From Agaricus subrufescens (lineage: Eukaryota; Basidiomycota; Agaricomycetes; Agaricales; Agaricaceae): 64,000 nt of DNA. A program made the position numbers and the translations under genes. Within the stretch, counting starts at the first letter, position 1; each line of letters starts with the position of its first letter. The notes beneath the pieces were generated by a model. That model did no database searches and had not been told where the DNA came from. It saw only the letters and a program-made list of their open reading frames with translations. Location of the stretch: positions 62,001 to 126,000 of the forward strand of contig JAQOTE010000018.1 of assembly GCA_029945375.1 (NCBI GenBank), in the 5' to 3' direction. Below are positions 22,130 through 32,977 of this stretch, in pieces.

Positions 22130-24261
22130 ATGGCAGATTCTGCGACTTCTTTTCTTCTTTCGCTCACAGTGCGAAAGATAATACTACGTATAATCATTTT
22201 GAGCAGCTTATCCTCTTTCCTGATACACATGATAATCGGAGTCATATACTTCCTTGCGCACTCGCACGAGGCTGGCATCCTTAATTTCAGCGTTACTCTA
22301 ATCCCGTTATCAGTTATTTTGCATCACCTCCTTATGTAAGTTGGCATGTATAATTCAACTGTTTCTATCCTACCAACTCATCTTCGTTACCTGTATGAGT
22401 AGACTTTGGCCAAGAAAGAGATGGTCAGTCAGATCCGATTTCATATATTCTGCTATCGAATTTGGGATGGGTGAGTCCACTTATCGCATGATGAAGGGCA
22501 GTTTTTGACCACGTTGAGTTTCCATATACTCCAGTTACAGGATACTTAATTATTACCGTCTTGGTATTCGGGGTAATCACTGCCGGCTTGACGAGTTTGC
22601 TGTCAGCAGCGTTCCTTTGGCTATCTATCTGTGCTTCTTTCTTTCTGACCTTCTGGGGGCTGTGTGCCTCGCGTTATCAGACATTCAGGTCTACATATGA
22701 TTTTATGGCAAGTTATGATGGTACGAGAGTAATCCCGGGGAGATCGAGAACTGGATTGCTACCCTTTCTAATCGGGGAGAATATTTTTAGAAGGAGGTTT
22801 AGGTTAGTCTTTCTTGTCTTTGTTTTACCCTCGAGAAGATAGATCCTGATTGGGTTTTCTCTTTCTTGTTTTCAGAACAGATGGGGTATTTGTTAGAGGA
22901 TTGAGGGCTGTAATATCCATTCTCTGCCTTCTTGGGATGGTAACGGTCGGATACCTGGTTTTGATTGTTCAACCATTTTGGCAGCAGCAAGGGTACTTCT
23001 TGAAAATGCAGAAAATTGACTTATCTGAAGTGAAATCTCTCAATGAGAATGTGATAGTGGTAGCAGGCGTTGGTGAGTCCCGTAGTTGCTGGGTTGCACC
23101 TATTTAATGTTGGTATCGTTTGCAGGGGTAGGGAGTTCGGGTCTCGTGTCTAATGATGATATTGATCTGGACATTACATGGCAACCTTCATCACAACATG
23201 GTATGTTGTAAATTCCCCTGGATTGTTGAACAATAAGTTTATCTTGCTCCTAGTTTCTTGTAATCCTCGTGACGTATCCAGATTTGTTTGTAACGTGGCT
23301 TCTCCATTATCGAACCTCTCACCCGAAGCGCTTGTTGTCAAAGTCAACTATACACGTGCATTACAACACTTCTCGACGCCATCACTTCGAAGTGTCCTAT
23401 ACCTGGGCTTCGTTACTGGTACCCAAAGACTTGAAGACGACGATTTCGACACTGTACTGATACAGTTGTATCCAAGTTCTCATCTCTTCGGCACAATATT
23501 TTATTCCTTCGAAGACGTTTATATGAAATCAGTTGACCTCATGTTTGGAATACCTCAGGTCCGTGACCAGCGTAATTTCCCTTGCCTGTTTTATTGATTT
23601 ACTGGTGAGACAGTTCGATAAACGTCTAGTTGCAAATGTCCAGGGTCTTGTACCCGACCCTTTATTCTCAGCTTCAGAGGCAGACACTACCAGCACAGCG
23701 ACGTTAAGGCTGACATATCAAAGTGTACAAGTTCAATATGGAATCGAGAGAGAGCATTCTAGTAATTCGGTACTCGATGGTTTCGCAACATTTGGAGGTG
23801 TATGGACCTCTGTCAGTGGTGTTTTTGCGACGTTATTTGGATGTAAATTAATGTTGGTTCTTTTTGGTGAGGGCACCCATTTCTCCAGGACAAGCTTATA
23901 GTTTTTGACTCCTGATATAGGCATCAAACCATTGTCAATATATGGTCTAGTCCATCTATTTCAACGTCGCAGATCACTCGCGGATAGTGGATATACGCTT
24001 TCTGCGGAAGAACAACGACAGATCATTGCTGTATTGCGAGAGCATCTTCTTGACAATGATGATGATGATGGCGAATTGGGTAGGGAAAATGCTGAAGACG
24101 GAACGCGAGAAGATGGAGAAAGTACGAATCCTGCAGAGGAGCAAGGCAAGGACAGTGACGTGTCGCGAGAACGTCTTCTAGTTCGCAGTAGCAGCAACAC
24201 AGAGAGGAATGAAGACTTGGAGTTGAGGAGCCTCCGCAACACAGTCCATCTCCATCAATAG
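22130..24261 (+). CDS. GIKPL-family membrane protein, copy 4 (570 aa)
   Basis: Exons: 22130-22335, 22403-22470, 22535-22802, 22876-23072, 23126-23200, 23254-23558, 23614-23866, 23921-24261. Every exon has the same length as in copy 1 (206, 68, 268, 197, 75, 305, 253, 341 nt), so no frame-changing indel has occurred in either gene since duplication. Predicted features are those of copy 1: five hydrophobic segments, a glycosylated domain with a cysteine pair (SCNPRDVSRFVCNV), a last membrane segment and an acidic tail after GIKPLSIYGLVHLFQRRRSL. Amino-acid changes are scattered and include the N-terminus (MADSATSF against MANFANAF). Function unknown. Confidence 0.85.
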
Positions 24262-24529
24262 CGGTGATTGGTTTTGCGTACTTTCAGCTAATATCGTGTC
24301 ATATAACCATGATGGCCTTTGCAATGATTGAGGGTGAACACGATTAAGTCAGATAGCAAGATAATGTATTTTTTGGCACAGAGCAGGGTGACTGACAGTG
24401 GCATACGAGTGTAGCTATCGGAAGTGAAGATCAGACAAAGTCAGACCCGATAGCTGCGCGTTGTTGATGAAAGTGGGACATTAGTTGGGGATCACACTTG
24501 TAATCTCACACTTATGGGACTCCTACGTG

Positions 24530-24740
24530 GTAGAACCACAAATGACTGCATCATCAACGACGATTCCGATAATGGCTATTGGTCAACCCCCACACGACTC
24601 GAAGAAACAACTATCAAATGTAGGGGATTTGATTATGATGGAGCAGAAGATTTTGTGGTTTGACGAAGAGCGGTCCGAGACTAAAGCTTATTCTGGATGC
24701 AGGTGGGGGTGGGTGGCTCTACTTGATGTCGAGGATTCGT
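24530..24740 (+). pseudogene. F-box gene relic (C-terminal end)
   Basis: One frame reads DSDNGYWSTPTRLEETTIKC, matching the C-terminal part of the intact F-box genes (VVDSCYWSSNPWLEEATIT at 26400 and DYWSNNVRLEEAIITCWPFG at 31480). A stop follows and no N-terminal part is attached. It sits just after the duplicated block carrying copy 4. Confidence 0.6.
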
Positions 24741-24919
24741 TCTATTGCCTGGAGTGACTACCTTCTATGGTCTAATACAATGTTATTGCAAGCATAGGCT
24801 TGGAAATACTTGTGTTGTGGGGACCGTGGATGTTTTGTTTCGTGGTGGGAAAATATCACGATTGAGAGTGTAGCGCATGATGTGTTAGCCCCTACTTCAT
24901 TCCCACACGCACTAGTAGG

Positions 24920-26563
24920 ATGGAGACTAGCGATTTACCCAAAACAATCGTCCAACTAGACACTGTCAATGCACCAACTATTGAAACTCTGCCACCGGAG
25001 GTCCTCGCCCTCGTCTTTGACCACGCCATCTTCCATCACGGTGTCAAGCATCTTCCGCTAACCTTTTTCCTTTTCAAAAAACCCCCAAGAACGACTCCGC
25101 TACTTCTTGGTGCCGTCTGCTCTCACTGGCGCCAGGTAGTCTGGTCGACACCGCTGCTCTGGACTCATATTGGCCCCATCCCCATTCGTCGCATTGCGCA
25201 GCATTCAGACGCTGCCCTCTCGCGCCTCTACTTCAGGAATGCCTGCACCCTCCCTGTTGCTCTCCAAATTGACCTTGACCACCTCCCCACCTCACCATCT
25301 GCCGCATCGGAAGAAATCCTTCGCGCCATCTTTCTCGAGAATTCCTATAGCATCGGGACTCTCATTTTCACCTCCAGGCCCTCTCCCAACCAGCAATGGG
25401 CCATGCTCGCCCCCAAACTTGTACAATGCCACTTTCCTAGCCTTCGCCACCTCGAAATCAAGTTCCCCCACACTCGCATGATCTCGCCAGGCTTCAACAG
25501 CCCCATATTCACCCATGCTCCCAATCTCTTCAAGGTCCTCTTTTCTGGTCGATGCCTTGCACATGAAACCTTCTGGGAGCAAATAACTATCTTGGAGCTC
25601 GACTCTTTGCCCATTGACGAATGTCTTAAGTCCCTCATTTGTTCTCCCAACCTCGTCAATTTCAGCTGCACCTCCCCACAGCCCTCGCGCAACTCAATAG
25701 AGTCAGTCGTGAACAGAAGCTCTCCAGTCGCTTTATTACACCTCCGTAAATTCGAGTGGAGATGCTCACTAGCCGATTGGGATGGATTCCTCTATAGTTG
25801 TGTCCGTCTCCCTAATCTAACCCACCTTATCCTGGATAACTTCCATCCCCCGGCGAGACCTCTTTATCACACTATCCCTTCCTCTGGCAATAACACTCTA
25901 ACTATGGGCCCAAATCTTTGGAAGTCTTTCCTTCAACATGTCACGAACCTTACAACCCTCGAATGTAAACACTTCCATTCTGCTCAACAATGTTTGGACA
26001 TTTTCGATATCTTTTCCTTGACCGTACACACTCTCCGATTGACGGCATATACTGCGCCTTCTTCAGAGATTACTTTCCTTTTACAAGCCCTCCTAATCAA
26101 CTATGTTGAAGGCCTCGCTACTAGAAATTATTTTCCAAATTTAAAATATTTCAGTGTGAACCTCAATCTTCATCCGAGTACCGTTACACATATTTTCGAC
26201 GTTCTCTGTTCACGTCGTATCCGCCCTGCGACCCTCGTTATACCCACCCCTGACTGTTTACTCCCCGATATGCCTTTCTATTCGACATCAGATCAGTCTT
26301 CTTTACCTCGGCCACTCACCTCTTCATCCACGTCTAGTGTTGCACTTAAACCACACCCACCTAATACAGAAAACGCAACTGACTATTTTGCCAACGCTGT
26401 TGTTGATAGTTGTTATTGGTCCTCTAATCCCTGGCTTGAAGAAGCGACTATCACACTCAGGAAGTCTCGATATGTTACTCATATCGAGGAGCGAGAGAAG
26501 AAGATTGAAAAGAAGTTGAAGGAGAGCGGGCTTAATTTAGATGTTGTTACCGGTTGGACGTGA
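24920..26563 (+). CDS. F-box protein with leucine-rich C-terminal region (547 aa)
   Basis: Intact single-exon gene. The N-terminal F-box is visible at residues about 20-75: IETLPPEVLALVFDHAI, then LLGAVCSHWRQVVWSTPLLW. In known F-box proteins this part binds Skp1 and the rest selects the substrate for SCF-type ubiquitin ligases; the target here is unknown. The C-terminal two thirds contain irregular leucine-rich stretches (LPNLTHLILDNFHPPARPL, LTTLECKHFHSAQQCLDIF), typical of the large agaric F-box family. It lacks the long N-terminal extension of its paralogue at 29972. Start chosen at the first ATG. It lies between GIKPL copies 4 and 5 on the same strand. Confidence 0.88.
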   Translation: METSDLPKTIVQLDTVNAPTIETLPPEVLALVFDHAIFHHGVKHLPLTFFLFKKPPRTTPLLLGAVCSHWRQVVWSTPLLWTHIGPIPIRRIAQHSDAALSRLYFRNACTLPVALQIDLDHLPTSPSAASEEILRAIFLENSYSIGTLIFTSRPSPNQQWAMLAPKLVQCHFPSLRHLEIKFPHTRMISPGFNSPIFTHAPNLFKVLFSGRCLAHETFWEQITILELDSLPIDECLKSLICSPNLVNFSCTSPQPSRNSIESVVNRSSPVALLHLRKFEWRCSLADWDGFLYSCVRLPNLTHLILDNFHPPARPLYHTIPSSGNNTLTMGPNLWKSFLQHVTNLTTLECKHFHSAQQCLDIFDIFSLTVHTLRLTAYTAPSSEITFLLQALLINYVEGLATRNYFPNLKYFSVNLNLHPSTVTHIFDVLCSRRIRPATLVIPTPDCLLPDMPFYSTSDQSSLPRPLTSSSTSSVALKPHPPNTENATDYFANAVVDSCYWSSNPWLEEATITLRKSRYVTHIEEREKKIEKKLKESGLNLDVVTGWT

Positions 26564-27384
26564 TTACTGTCAAGGAGTGGTTTTATTTGTTATGTATCAG
26601 TCTCAATAAGCTCATGTTGCTTGATTTATGCTACTACCTGACGACTCAAAGTTGGCTCTTACCATATACGATGAGCAAGGTGGAATTGCCCATAGGCTCA
26701 TAATCACAGGGTACGTGTAACACGCCTATTGATTAATTTCTTAGATCAGTTCTGATATCCGTCTTAAGTCTTTGTTAACTCCGATTTTGGAACCCGAAAT
26801 TAAACATAGTTAGCTCACCATCAAGTTGACTTGACAGCGTATGTAGACCTACTGTGAATGATACTATTCTATATTTGCGGAGAATCACATCTCTTAGGTA
26901 CACTTGGAGCAGTTGGAGCTCTACTCAGAAAAGCGGTGTAGCAAATGATGTAGTACATGAGATCACAGGCCTGTGCTCGTATTTCCACAACACTAGTTTA
27001 CTACCACACACAGGCCAATGGACATACACCAAGATCAAAACACTTAGTCTTGCTCTGGTAGATCGCAAGTGGATCTGGGTTTGGTGATTACTTTTTGCTT
27101 ATATACATGGGAAGTACCAATCGCCTTCTGGCGTTTATCATACTTTTATTCAGACTTAAATGATATTGCGCGGTTAGTGAATTGTTGACCTTGAGAGTTT
27201 CTGGCCAGCCTTGTAATAGCTCAGTATGAAACTCCGTCATATTGTGCAACTGCGGAGTATAGCAGTACAGAGTCAAAGAATAATAGAACAAGTTAAAAAT
27301 AAGCAAACTCGTTGGTGCTTGTTTCAGCCCCTGTATCATCATGATCAGTTTGTTGGTGCTAGTAACTGTCTCTTGATAGGGCCC
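26564..27384. other. Intergenic stretch
   Basis: No gene seen between the F-box gene and GIKPL copy 5; only short unrelated open frames. Confidence 0.4.
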
Positions 27385-27392
27385 TTTATAAT
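27385..27392 (+). promoter_or_regulatory. TATA-like box of GIKPL copy 5
   Basis: TTTATAAT about 105 bp before the ATG at 27498. Spacing resembles the other copies; inferred only. Confidence 0.35.
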
Positions 27393-27497
27393 CTCTGGCA
27401 TAGGCGTTTTGAACCCTGTTTCCCCTCTCTTCGCTCTCCTTGTTCCCACTGAATCCAATAAGACTTGCGATTTACATCCTACCATCCTACCTCCTGA

Positions 27498-29519
27498 ATG
27501 GGAAATTCACCTCCGTATTTCATATCCCTCACTCTGCGGAAAATCGCACTACGCTTGATTATTTTAAGCAGTTTATTCTCATTCATATTAAATGTGATAA
27601 TTCTGGAGAGAATCCTTCAATGGCCTGATTACTTGGCAGGTGGTGAGGTTATAGGACTTTCTCTAATCCCCATCTCAGTCTGGCTGCACCATATTCTTAG
27701 GTCAGTTACTGATCATTTACAAGGTGTAAGTCCCTTGTAGGCTGATCGTCCCTACTTTCCTTTCCTTTTTCTTGCAGACTTTGGCCAAGAGAAATATGGA
27801 CAGTCAAGTCCGATTTGATATACTCTGCCATCGAACTCGGTTTTGGTGAGTCTGAACAAACCAGCTAAAGTTTTTCCTTTTCTTAAAGACTAAGTTTTCC
27901 TACATTTCAGTCACAGGGTACCTAATTTGCGAGATCATACTACTCAACACATCCGATCATGGTGACATCATGATGTGCATTTTTGCATTAACGATCTTCT
28001 GGCTTTCCATTTTTGCTTCATTTATTTTCACAATCTGGAACCTTCGTACTTCGCAGTACCGGTACATCCATTCAACCTATTATTTCATAGAAAACCACGA
28101 TACAAGAGACCCAAACCTGGGGAAATGGACCCTTTTGTTTGGAGAGAACACTCTCAAGAAGCGATTTGCGTGAGTATTCTTGTTACTGTTTTTTTTTTTG
28201 TGAAACAGCTGTATCTTTTTTCTAGAACAGATCAAATGTTTGTTAGAGGACTCAGAGCCGCACTGGGCATCATCTGTCTTATTGCAATGATAACGCTTGC
28301 ACATTTGATTTTGATCATTCAGCCAAGAGAACAGGAAATTTATTTCCAAAAGATGAGTGATGGAAAGGATCCTAGGTATGATGTTGGGAATGTGACATTG
28401 CGGGTGTTTTTGGTAGGTCTAGTGCTCTCTTACCAATATATAACAAAGTCTCATTCTTAAATGATGATGACGTTAATAGCAGATTGGAGTACGAGATTCA
28501 GAAGCCTTTCTACTTCCAGAATTAATCGATCTGGACGTCTCATGGACACCCGAAACACAGCAAAGTATGTTGTCAATGAAGGTATATTATCGAAGACTAA
28601 ACATACCTCCCTCATAGTATCTTGCAATAACTCAGGGATCCGATTTGTGAATAGAGTTACTTGCAACGTACAATCCCCTTTCTCTCAACCTCCACCCGAC
28701 AATCTTATCATCAAAGTCAATTATACCCGTGCTTTAGAAGAGTATCCCATACCGTCACTTCGGACTGGAGTGAATTTATGTTTCAATGACGCAAATCTCT
28801 TTGGAGATAACGGTGGTCTCACACCACCGATACAACTATATCCCGGTTTTCATCTCTTCGGGACCACGTATTACTCATACCTTGACACCTATGCAAATTC
28901 CAGAGATCCAACATTCGGAATACCTCATGTTCGTTTTCTAAATAACTTATTCTACTTATTTTACTGATCGAATAATTGCACAGTATCATCGAGATTTGCT
29001 CTTACACGTCCAGGCTCTTATTCCAGACCCCAACTTCACAGATTCGAGCTCAGACAATACTACGGCTACCTTAAGATTAACATATCAAGGTGGTATATAC
29101 GCTGTACAATCTAGCTATATCGTTCATACGGAAAAATCCAGTACCTCAGTACTTAGCGGTTTTGCTTTACTTGGAGGTATTTGGACATTCATTAATGGAC
29201 TTTTTGCAACGGTATTTGGATGTAGCCTACTTTTGGTGCTTTTCGGTAAGGAGTTTTTCAAGCTCTACCGTTTTCATGCCTACTGATTTTGAATACAGGT
29301 ATAAAACCATTATCGATATATGGCGTAGTTCATCTTTTCCAACGTCGAAGGTCCCTAGTAGATGGCGGATATACTCTTTCAGCAGATGAACAAACTCGGA
29401 CCATTGGCGTGCTACGGGAGCATCTCCTTGACGATGATCATGCTGACATTCCTGCCGGGGAATTTCTAGGGAACAAAGATCGAGATGAAGAGGAGCGTAA
29501 ACCTCATGACATCATTTAG
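27498..29519 (+). CDS. GIKPL-family membrane protein, copy 5 (530 aa)
   Basis: Exons: 27498-27700, 27778-27845, 27911-28169, 28226-28412, 28483-28564, 28618-28928, 28984-29245, 29299-29519; 531 codons including stop. Hydrophobic segments include LRLIILSSLFSFILNVIIL, FALTIFWLSIFASFIFTIW and ALGIICLIAMITLAHLILII; the last one before the tail ends VFGCSLLLVLFG. The luminal domain has the cysteine pair (SCNNSGIRFVNRVTCNV) and the shared pattern YPGFHLFGTTYYSY. The tail (IKPLSIYGVVHLFQRRRSLV ... EHLLDDDH) is short. The spacer after this gene resembles the region before the F-box relic at 9.5 kb. Function unknown. Confidence 0.83.
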
Positions 29520-29971
29520 CAGCGAACGTGTTCTCTTAATCTCTAGACCCCTTTTGTACGACATCAACTCAAAGATGTCATGAGTGTATATCCAGTTCCT
29601 TTGGTGTAGACAAAAATCGAATCTAGTACTTTGATTTGCGACCGTCTGGTCAACTAACTTCTATTCTTCTTATAGTCAAAGTCGCTCCTCTAACGATATA
29701 CTTACTATAACTCTGAACATCTAGGTTAAACTTATCTCGTATCCAAGTTTGATTGTCCAGTCAACACCTACCCCATCGATTGTCCTCAATGCGGGTCATT
29801 GATGTGTTAGCGAAGACATCCCAACAAGCGATGACCACTAATGTGGACAGAATAAACGCGAATTGGGCTCTCGCAAGACAGCAGCAGCTGTCCCACACAG
29901 CTCTCAATGCGCAGCAGGAGACCGTGTGAATTTTTGCTTCTTCATGTGAGAAAACGCAGGGAGGAATACTC

Positions 29972-31636
29972 ATGAATCCCCATTCTATTCCTGAGGACAG
30001 CCTGTTCACGTACGCAGGAGGTTCTGCAGTCAAGGATGCGCTGCCGGCAGGAAGCACCCAGCCAGAAGCAGCCGCTATCTGGGCTCTGCCACCGGAGATC
30101 CTCGCCCTCGTCTTCCGCCGAGCCACTCAAGATCGCCCCCTCACCGTTGGTTCCGTTTCCCGCAGGAAACGAACTCGCACGTCTCCCCTGGTGCTTGGCT
30201 CCGTCTGCTCGCACTGGCGCCAGGTAGCCTGGTCGACGCCTCTGCTCTGGACCTACATCGACCCCGTTCCCATCCGCCAGAGTATACAACACTCTGACGC
30301 TGCCCTCCTCCGCCTCTACTTCAAAAACGCGCATGCTCACCCCGTCTCTCTCCACATAAAGCTTGATCGGCTACCCTGCTCCCCCTCTGCCGCATCGGAG
30401 GAGGTCATTCGCGCCGCCTTTCTCGAGAATTCTCGTAATATCTGCGCTCTCATACTCAGCTCCAAGTCATCTCTCGACCAGCAATGGGCTATGCTCAGCC
30501 CAAAGGTCGCACAGTCCCACTTCCCCAGACTTCAGCGCCTCCAAATCAGTACCCCCTTTGTTCCCGTTTCGCGCTTCGATAGCCCCATATTTGCTCATGC
30601 TCCAAATCTCTCCCAGGTCTTCTTTTGCAATTATTGCCCCCCGCATGAGACTTTCTGGGAGCAGATCACCGTTCTCAAGCTTAGTTCCCTCCCTGTCAAC
30701 CAGTGTCTCGAGTCCCTCATCCATTGTCACAACCTCGTCGTTTTCAACTGCACCACCCCCCGACCCTCGAGGGAGTCCATACACTCCGCCATGAATAGAC
30801 ACACCCCGGTCACTTTCCAACACCTCCGCAAGTTCGAGTGGGTAGGCTTGCTAGCAGATTGGGACATCTTTCTCTACACCTATATCCGTCTCCCCAACCT
30901 TACCCATCTCATCCTCGGCAATTCTCATCGACTCTCAAGATCCCGGGATTCTACTGTCCCTTCCTCTGTCACTGGCGCTCAAAATACCGATCCAGATCTT
31001 TGGAAATCTTTTCTTCGACATATCAAGAACCTTACTACACTCGAGTGTACAGTCTTTCATTCCGCACAAGAATGGTTGGACATTTTCGATATATTTTCCT
31101 CGACTGTACATACTCTCCGATTTACCGCATTTAACGATGCGCCGCAGACCATTCGCCTTTTACAAGCACTTCCGATCCGATATGGAGGTTTTGCCACTAG
31201 GAATTACTTCCCGAACTTAAGATCTCTCAGTGTAACCCTCGACCTTTTTCGAGATCGATCAAAACACATCCTCGACATTCTACGCTCACGTTGTATACGC
31301 CCTTTCCCCGCCATTTCACCCACTTCCGACGTAGCATCTCTCGATCTCAGTGTGGATTCAGTATCCAAACGTTCGTCTAGATCTGCCCTGCTGACCTCTC
31401 CTTCCACGTCTTCTCTCTTACCCCTACGTCCTGGGGCTGCGAGCGACCATCTCATCAACACCGTTGTTGATCATGATTATTGGTCTAATAATGTACGACT
31501 TGAAGAAGCAATTATCACATGTTGGCCGTTTGGTATTGATTTCGTAGAGGGAGAGAGAGAAATTGCTAGATCATTAAAGGAGAGAGGATTGAATTTGCGA
31601 GTGGTGAAACAGTCCCGTCCTGTGAATTGGTTGTAA
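29972..31636 (+). CDS. F-box protein with leucine-rich C-terminal region (554 aa)
   Basis: Intact single-exon gene. A Ser/Ala-rich leader of about 35 residues precedes the F-box (IWALPPEILALVFRRATQDR, then SVCSHWRQVAWSTPLLWTYI). The C-terminal region holds the leucine-rich pattern shared with the gene at 24920, such as LPNLTHLILGNSHRLSRSRD and DYWSNNVRLEEAIITCWPFG near the end. Expected role by family: substrate adaptor of an SCF ubiquitin ligase; substrate unknown. The relic at 10620 is a decayed duplicate including the leader. The next F-box gene starts only 60 bp after the stop. Confidence 0.88.
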   Translation: MNPHSIPEDSLFTYAGGSAVKDALPAGSTQPEAAAIWALPPEILALVFRRATQDRPLTVGSVSRRKRTRTSPLVLGSVCSHWRQVAWSTPLLWTYIDPVPIRQSIQHSDAALLRLYFKNAHAHPVSLHIKLDRLPCSPSAASEEVIRAAFLENSRNICALILSSKSSLDQQWAMLSPKVAQSHFPRLQRLQISTPFVPVSRFDSPIFAHAPNLSQVFFCNYCPPHETFWEQITVLKLSSLPVNQCLESLIHCHNLVVFNCTTPRPSRESIHSAMNRHTPVTFQHLRKFEWVGLLADWDIFLYTYIRLPNLTHLILGNSHRLSRSRDSTVPSSVTGAQNTDPDLWKSFLRHIKNLTTLECTVFHSAQEWLDIFDIFSSTVHTLRFTAFNDAPQTIRLLQALPIRYGGFATRNYFPNLRSLSVTLDLFRDRSKHILDILRSRCIRPFPAISPTSDVASLDLSVDSVSKRSSRSALLTSPSTSSLLPLRPGAASDHLINTVVDHDYWSNNVRLEEAIITCWPFGIDFVEGEREIARSLKERGLNLRVVKQSRPVNWL

Positions 31637-31696
31637 ACGAATGTCTCAATGATGACAATGTTTCACTAAACTCCTTTTACCATCCCTTTTATCTTG

Positions 31697-32977
31697 ATGT
31701 CCTCTATTCCGACTGAACTCTGGAATGAAGTTGTCAAATGTCTCGATGACGAACGGGTTCCGACCCTTGTTCAACTTTCTCTTGTCTCGAGATACTTCCG
31801 ATCAATCGCCCAGCCATTACTCTTTCATACTATCAATCATGTCTCTGGAATGTCAGCAAAGACGTATAAGAGATTTTGTCGATGCGGAGAGAAGGAATAT
31901 CGACCTGTTCTCGCTTATGTTCGAGAATTTACCTATGAAGATGACAATAATCATCATTGGTACTCAAAATCGAGTTGGTGGTGGAAGATTATCTCCCGTT
32001 CCCGTTGGTTGAGGAGTCATGCCACGAAGCACGGTTTATATCCTCTCCATCCAGCTGCTTTGCTTCCGTGCATGATCAACCTCACAAGACTTTCCATTCG
32101 GATACGAAATAAAAACCACCTCGCTTCCATGTGTATCGTGCTACGACATTGCACTCACACTTTCCGATTATCGGTATTCAAATGGGAATTTTCAGCCGGC
32201 AGATTGCAAGAGACAGAGAAGGATGCTGTGGTGAGGTTCATTGAAAGGCAGACCAATTTGAAGGAACTAGGGATCGGCATGGCTGATATTTTGGTATTTA
32301 ACCAAGACGAGGGAAGTTTAGGAGAAGTTGAAGAATTGAACACGAGGTGGGGTCAATTGCAGGCAATTTTAGCAGCGTCAGAGAGGAAGATGAAGATTAA
32401 ATCTATTCTCATTTCGAATAGGTTGCGCTCGCAGTGGGATAAAGGAGGGACGGTGGCGGGTTTGATTGAACGTCGAGTTCCTCGACTTAGGTATATGTTT
32501 CTAAACCTGCGCGATCTTGTTGTTTTGGGACTTGATAATTCGATGGTGAAAGAGAGACTTGTTTTATTAGGTGTGTACGTGCCCTGCGGGTGTTCACCGG
32601 TGAGTGAAATGACGAAAATATCTCTAATGACGACATATCTGAAATATCGCCCCTGTGCCTTCAAGTGTAAAATCCAGCATCATCTAACGCAATTCACAAA
32701 TCTCAAAATACTATCCTTGATCCCTCTTCCGCACAACAAAAACAATCGTAATTGCAATTATAGATGGCTGGCAGACACTAGGAATCTATTGGTGCGGAAC
32801 CTGTTCAACCAGATACGTTCACTCGAGGTGGTGTTTTTGTTAGGGGGTTTCATGGAGGTCTACATCGGAAGGAATGAGAGGAGACAGAAGGACGAGGTTT
32901 ATGGAAGTGATTGTATTAGAGGTTTGATGGAGAAGTGCCGCGAAGTGGTTGTGGAAGACTACACTGGCCGTTTGTAG
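31697..32977 (+). CDS. F-box protein, second type (426 aa)
   Basis: Single-exon gene with the F-box right at the N-terminus: SSIPTELWNEVVKCLDDERV followed by LVSRYFRSIAQPLLFHTIN. The rest has no motif I can name; it contains basic patches and weak leucine periodicity. It differs from its upstream neighbour, whose F-box reads LPPEILALVF, but resembles the - strand gene at 55194-56367 (LSLVSWAMRSIAQPLLFYQI). Only 60 bp separate its ATG from the preceding stop, leaving little room for a terminator and promoter, so it may share a transcript with that gene or use a promoter inside it. Confidence 0.82.
   Translation: MSSIPTELWNEVVKCLDDERVPTLVQLSLVSRYFRSIAQPLLFHTINHVSGMSAKTYKRFCRCGEKEYRPVLAYVREFTYEDDNNHHWYSKSSWWWKIISRSRWLRSHATKHGLYPLHPAALLPCMINLTRLSIRIRNKNHLASMCIVLRHCTHTFRLSVFKWEFSAGRLQETEKDAVVRFIERQTNLKELGIGMADILVFNQDEGSLGEVEELNTRWGQLQAILAASERKMKIKSILISNRLRSQWDKGGTVAGLIERRVPRLRYMFLNLRDLVVLGLDNSMVKERLVLLGVYVPCGCSPVSEMTKISLMTTYLKYRPCAFKCKIQHHLTQFTNLKILSLIPLPHNKNNRNCNYRWLADTRNLLVRNLFNQIRSLEVVFLLGGFMEVYIGRNERRQKDEVYGSDCIRGLMEKCREVVVEDYTGRL

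Larger units (their letters stand above)
21535..24491 (+). repeat. Segmental duplication, copy 2 (partner 3252-6198)
   Basis: Same orientation as its partner, with intron sequences and 3' flank also conserved, so this is a DNA-level duplication. Differences are mainly single substitutions. Confidence 0.85.
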
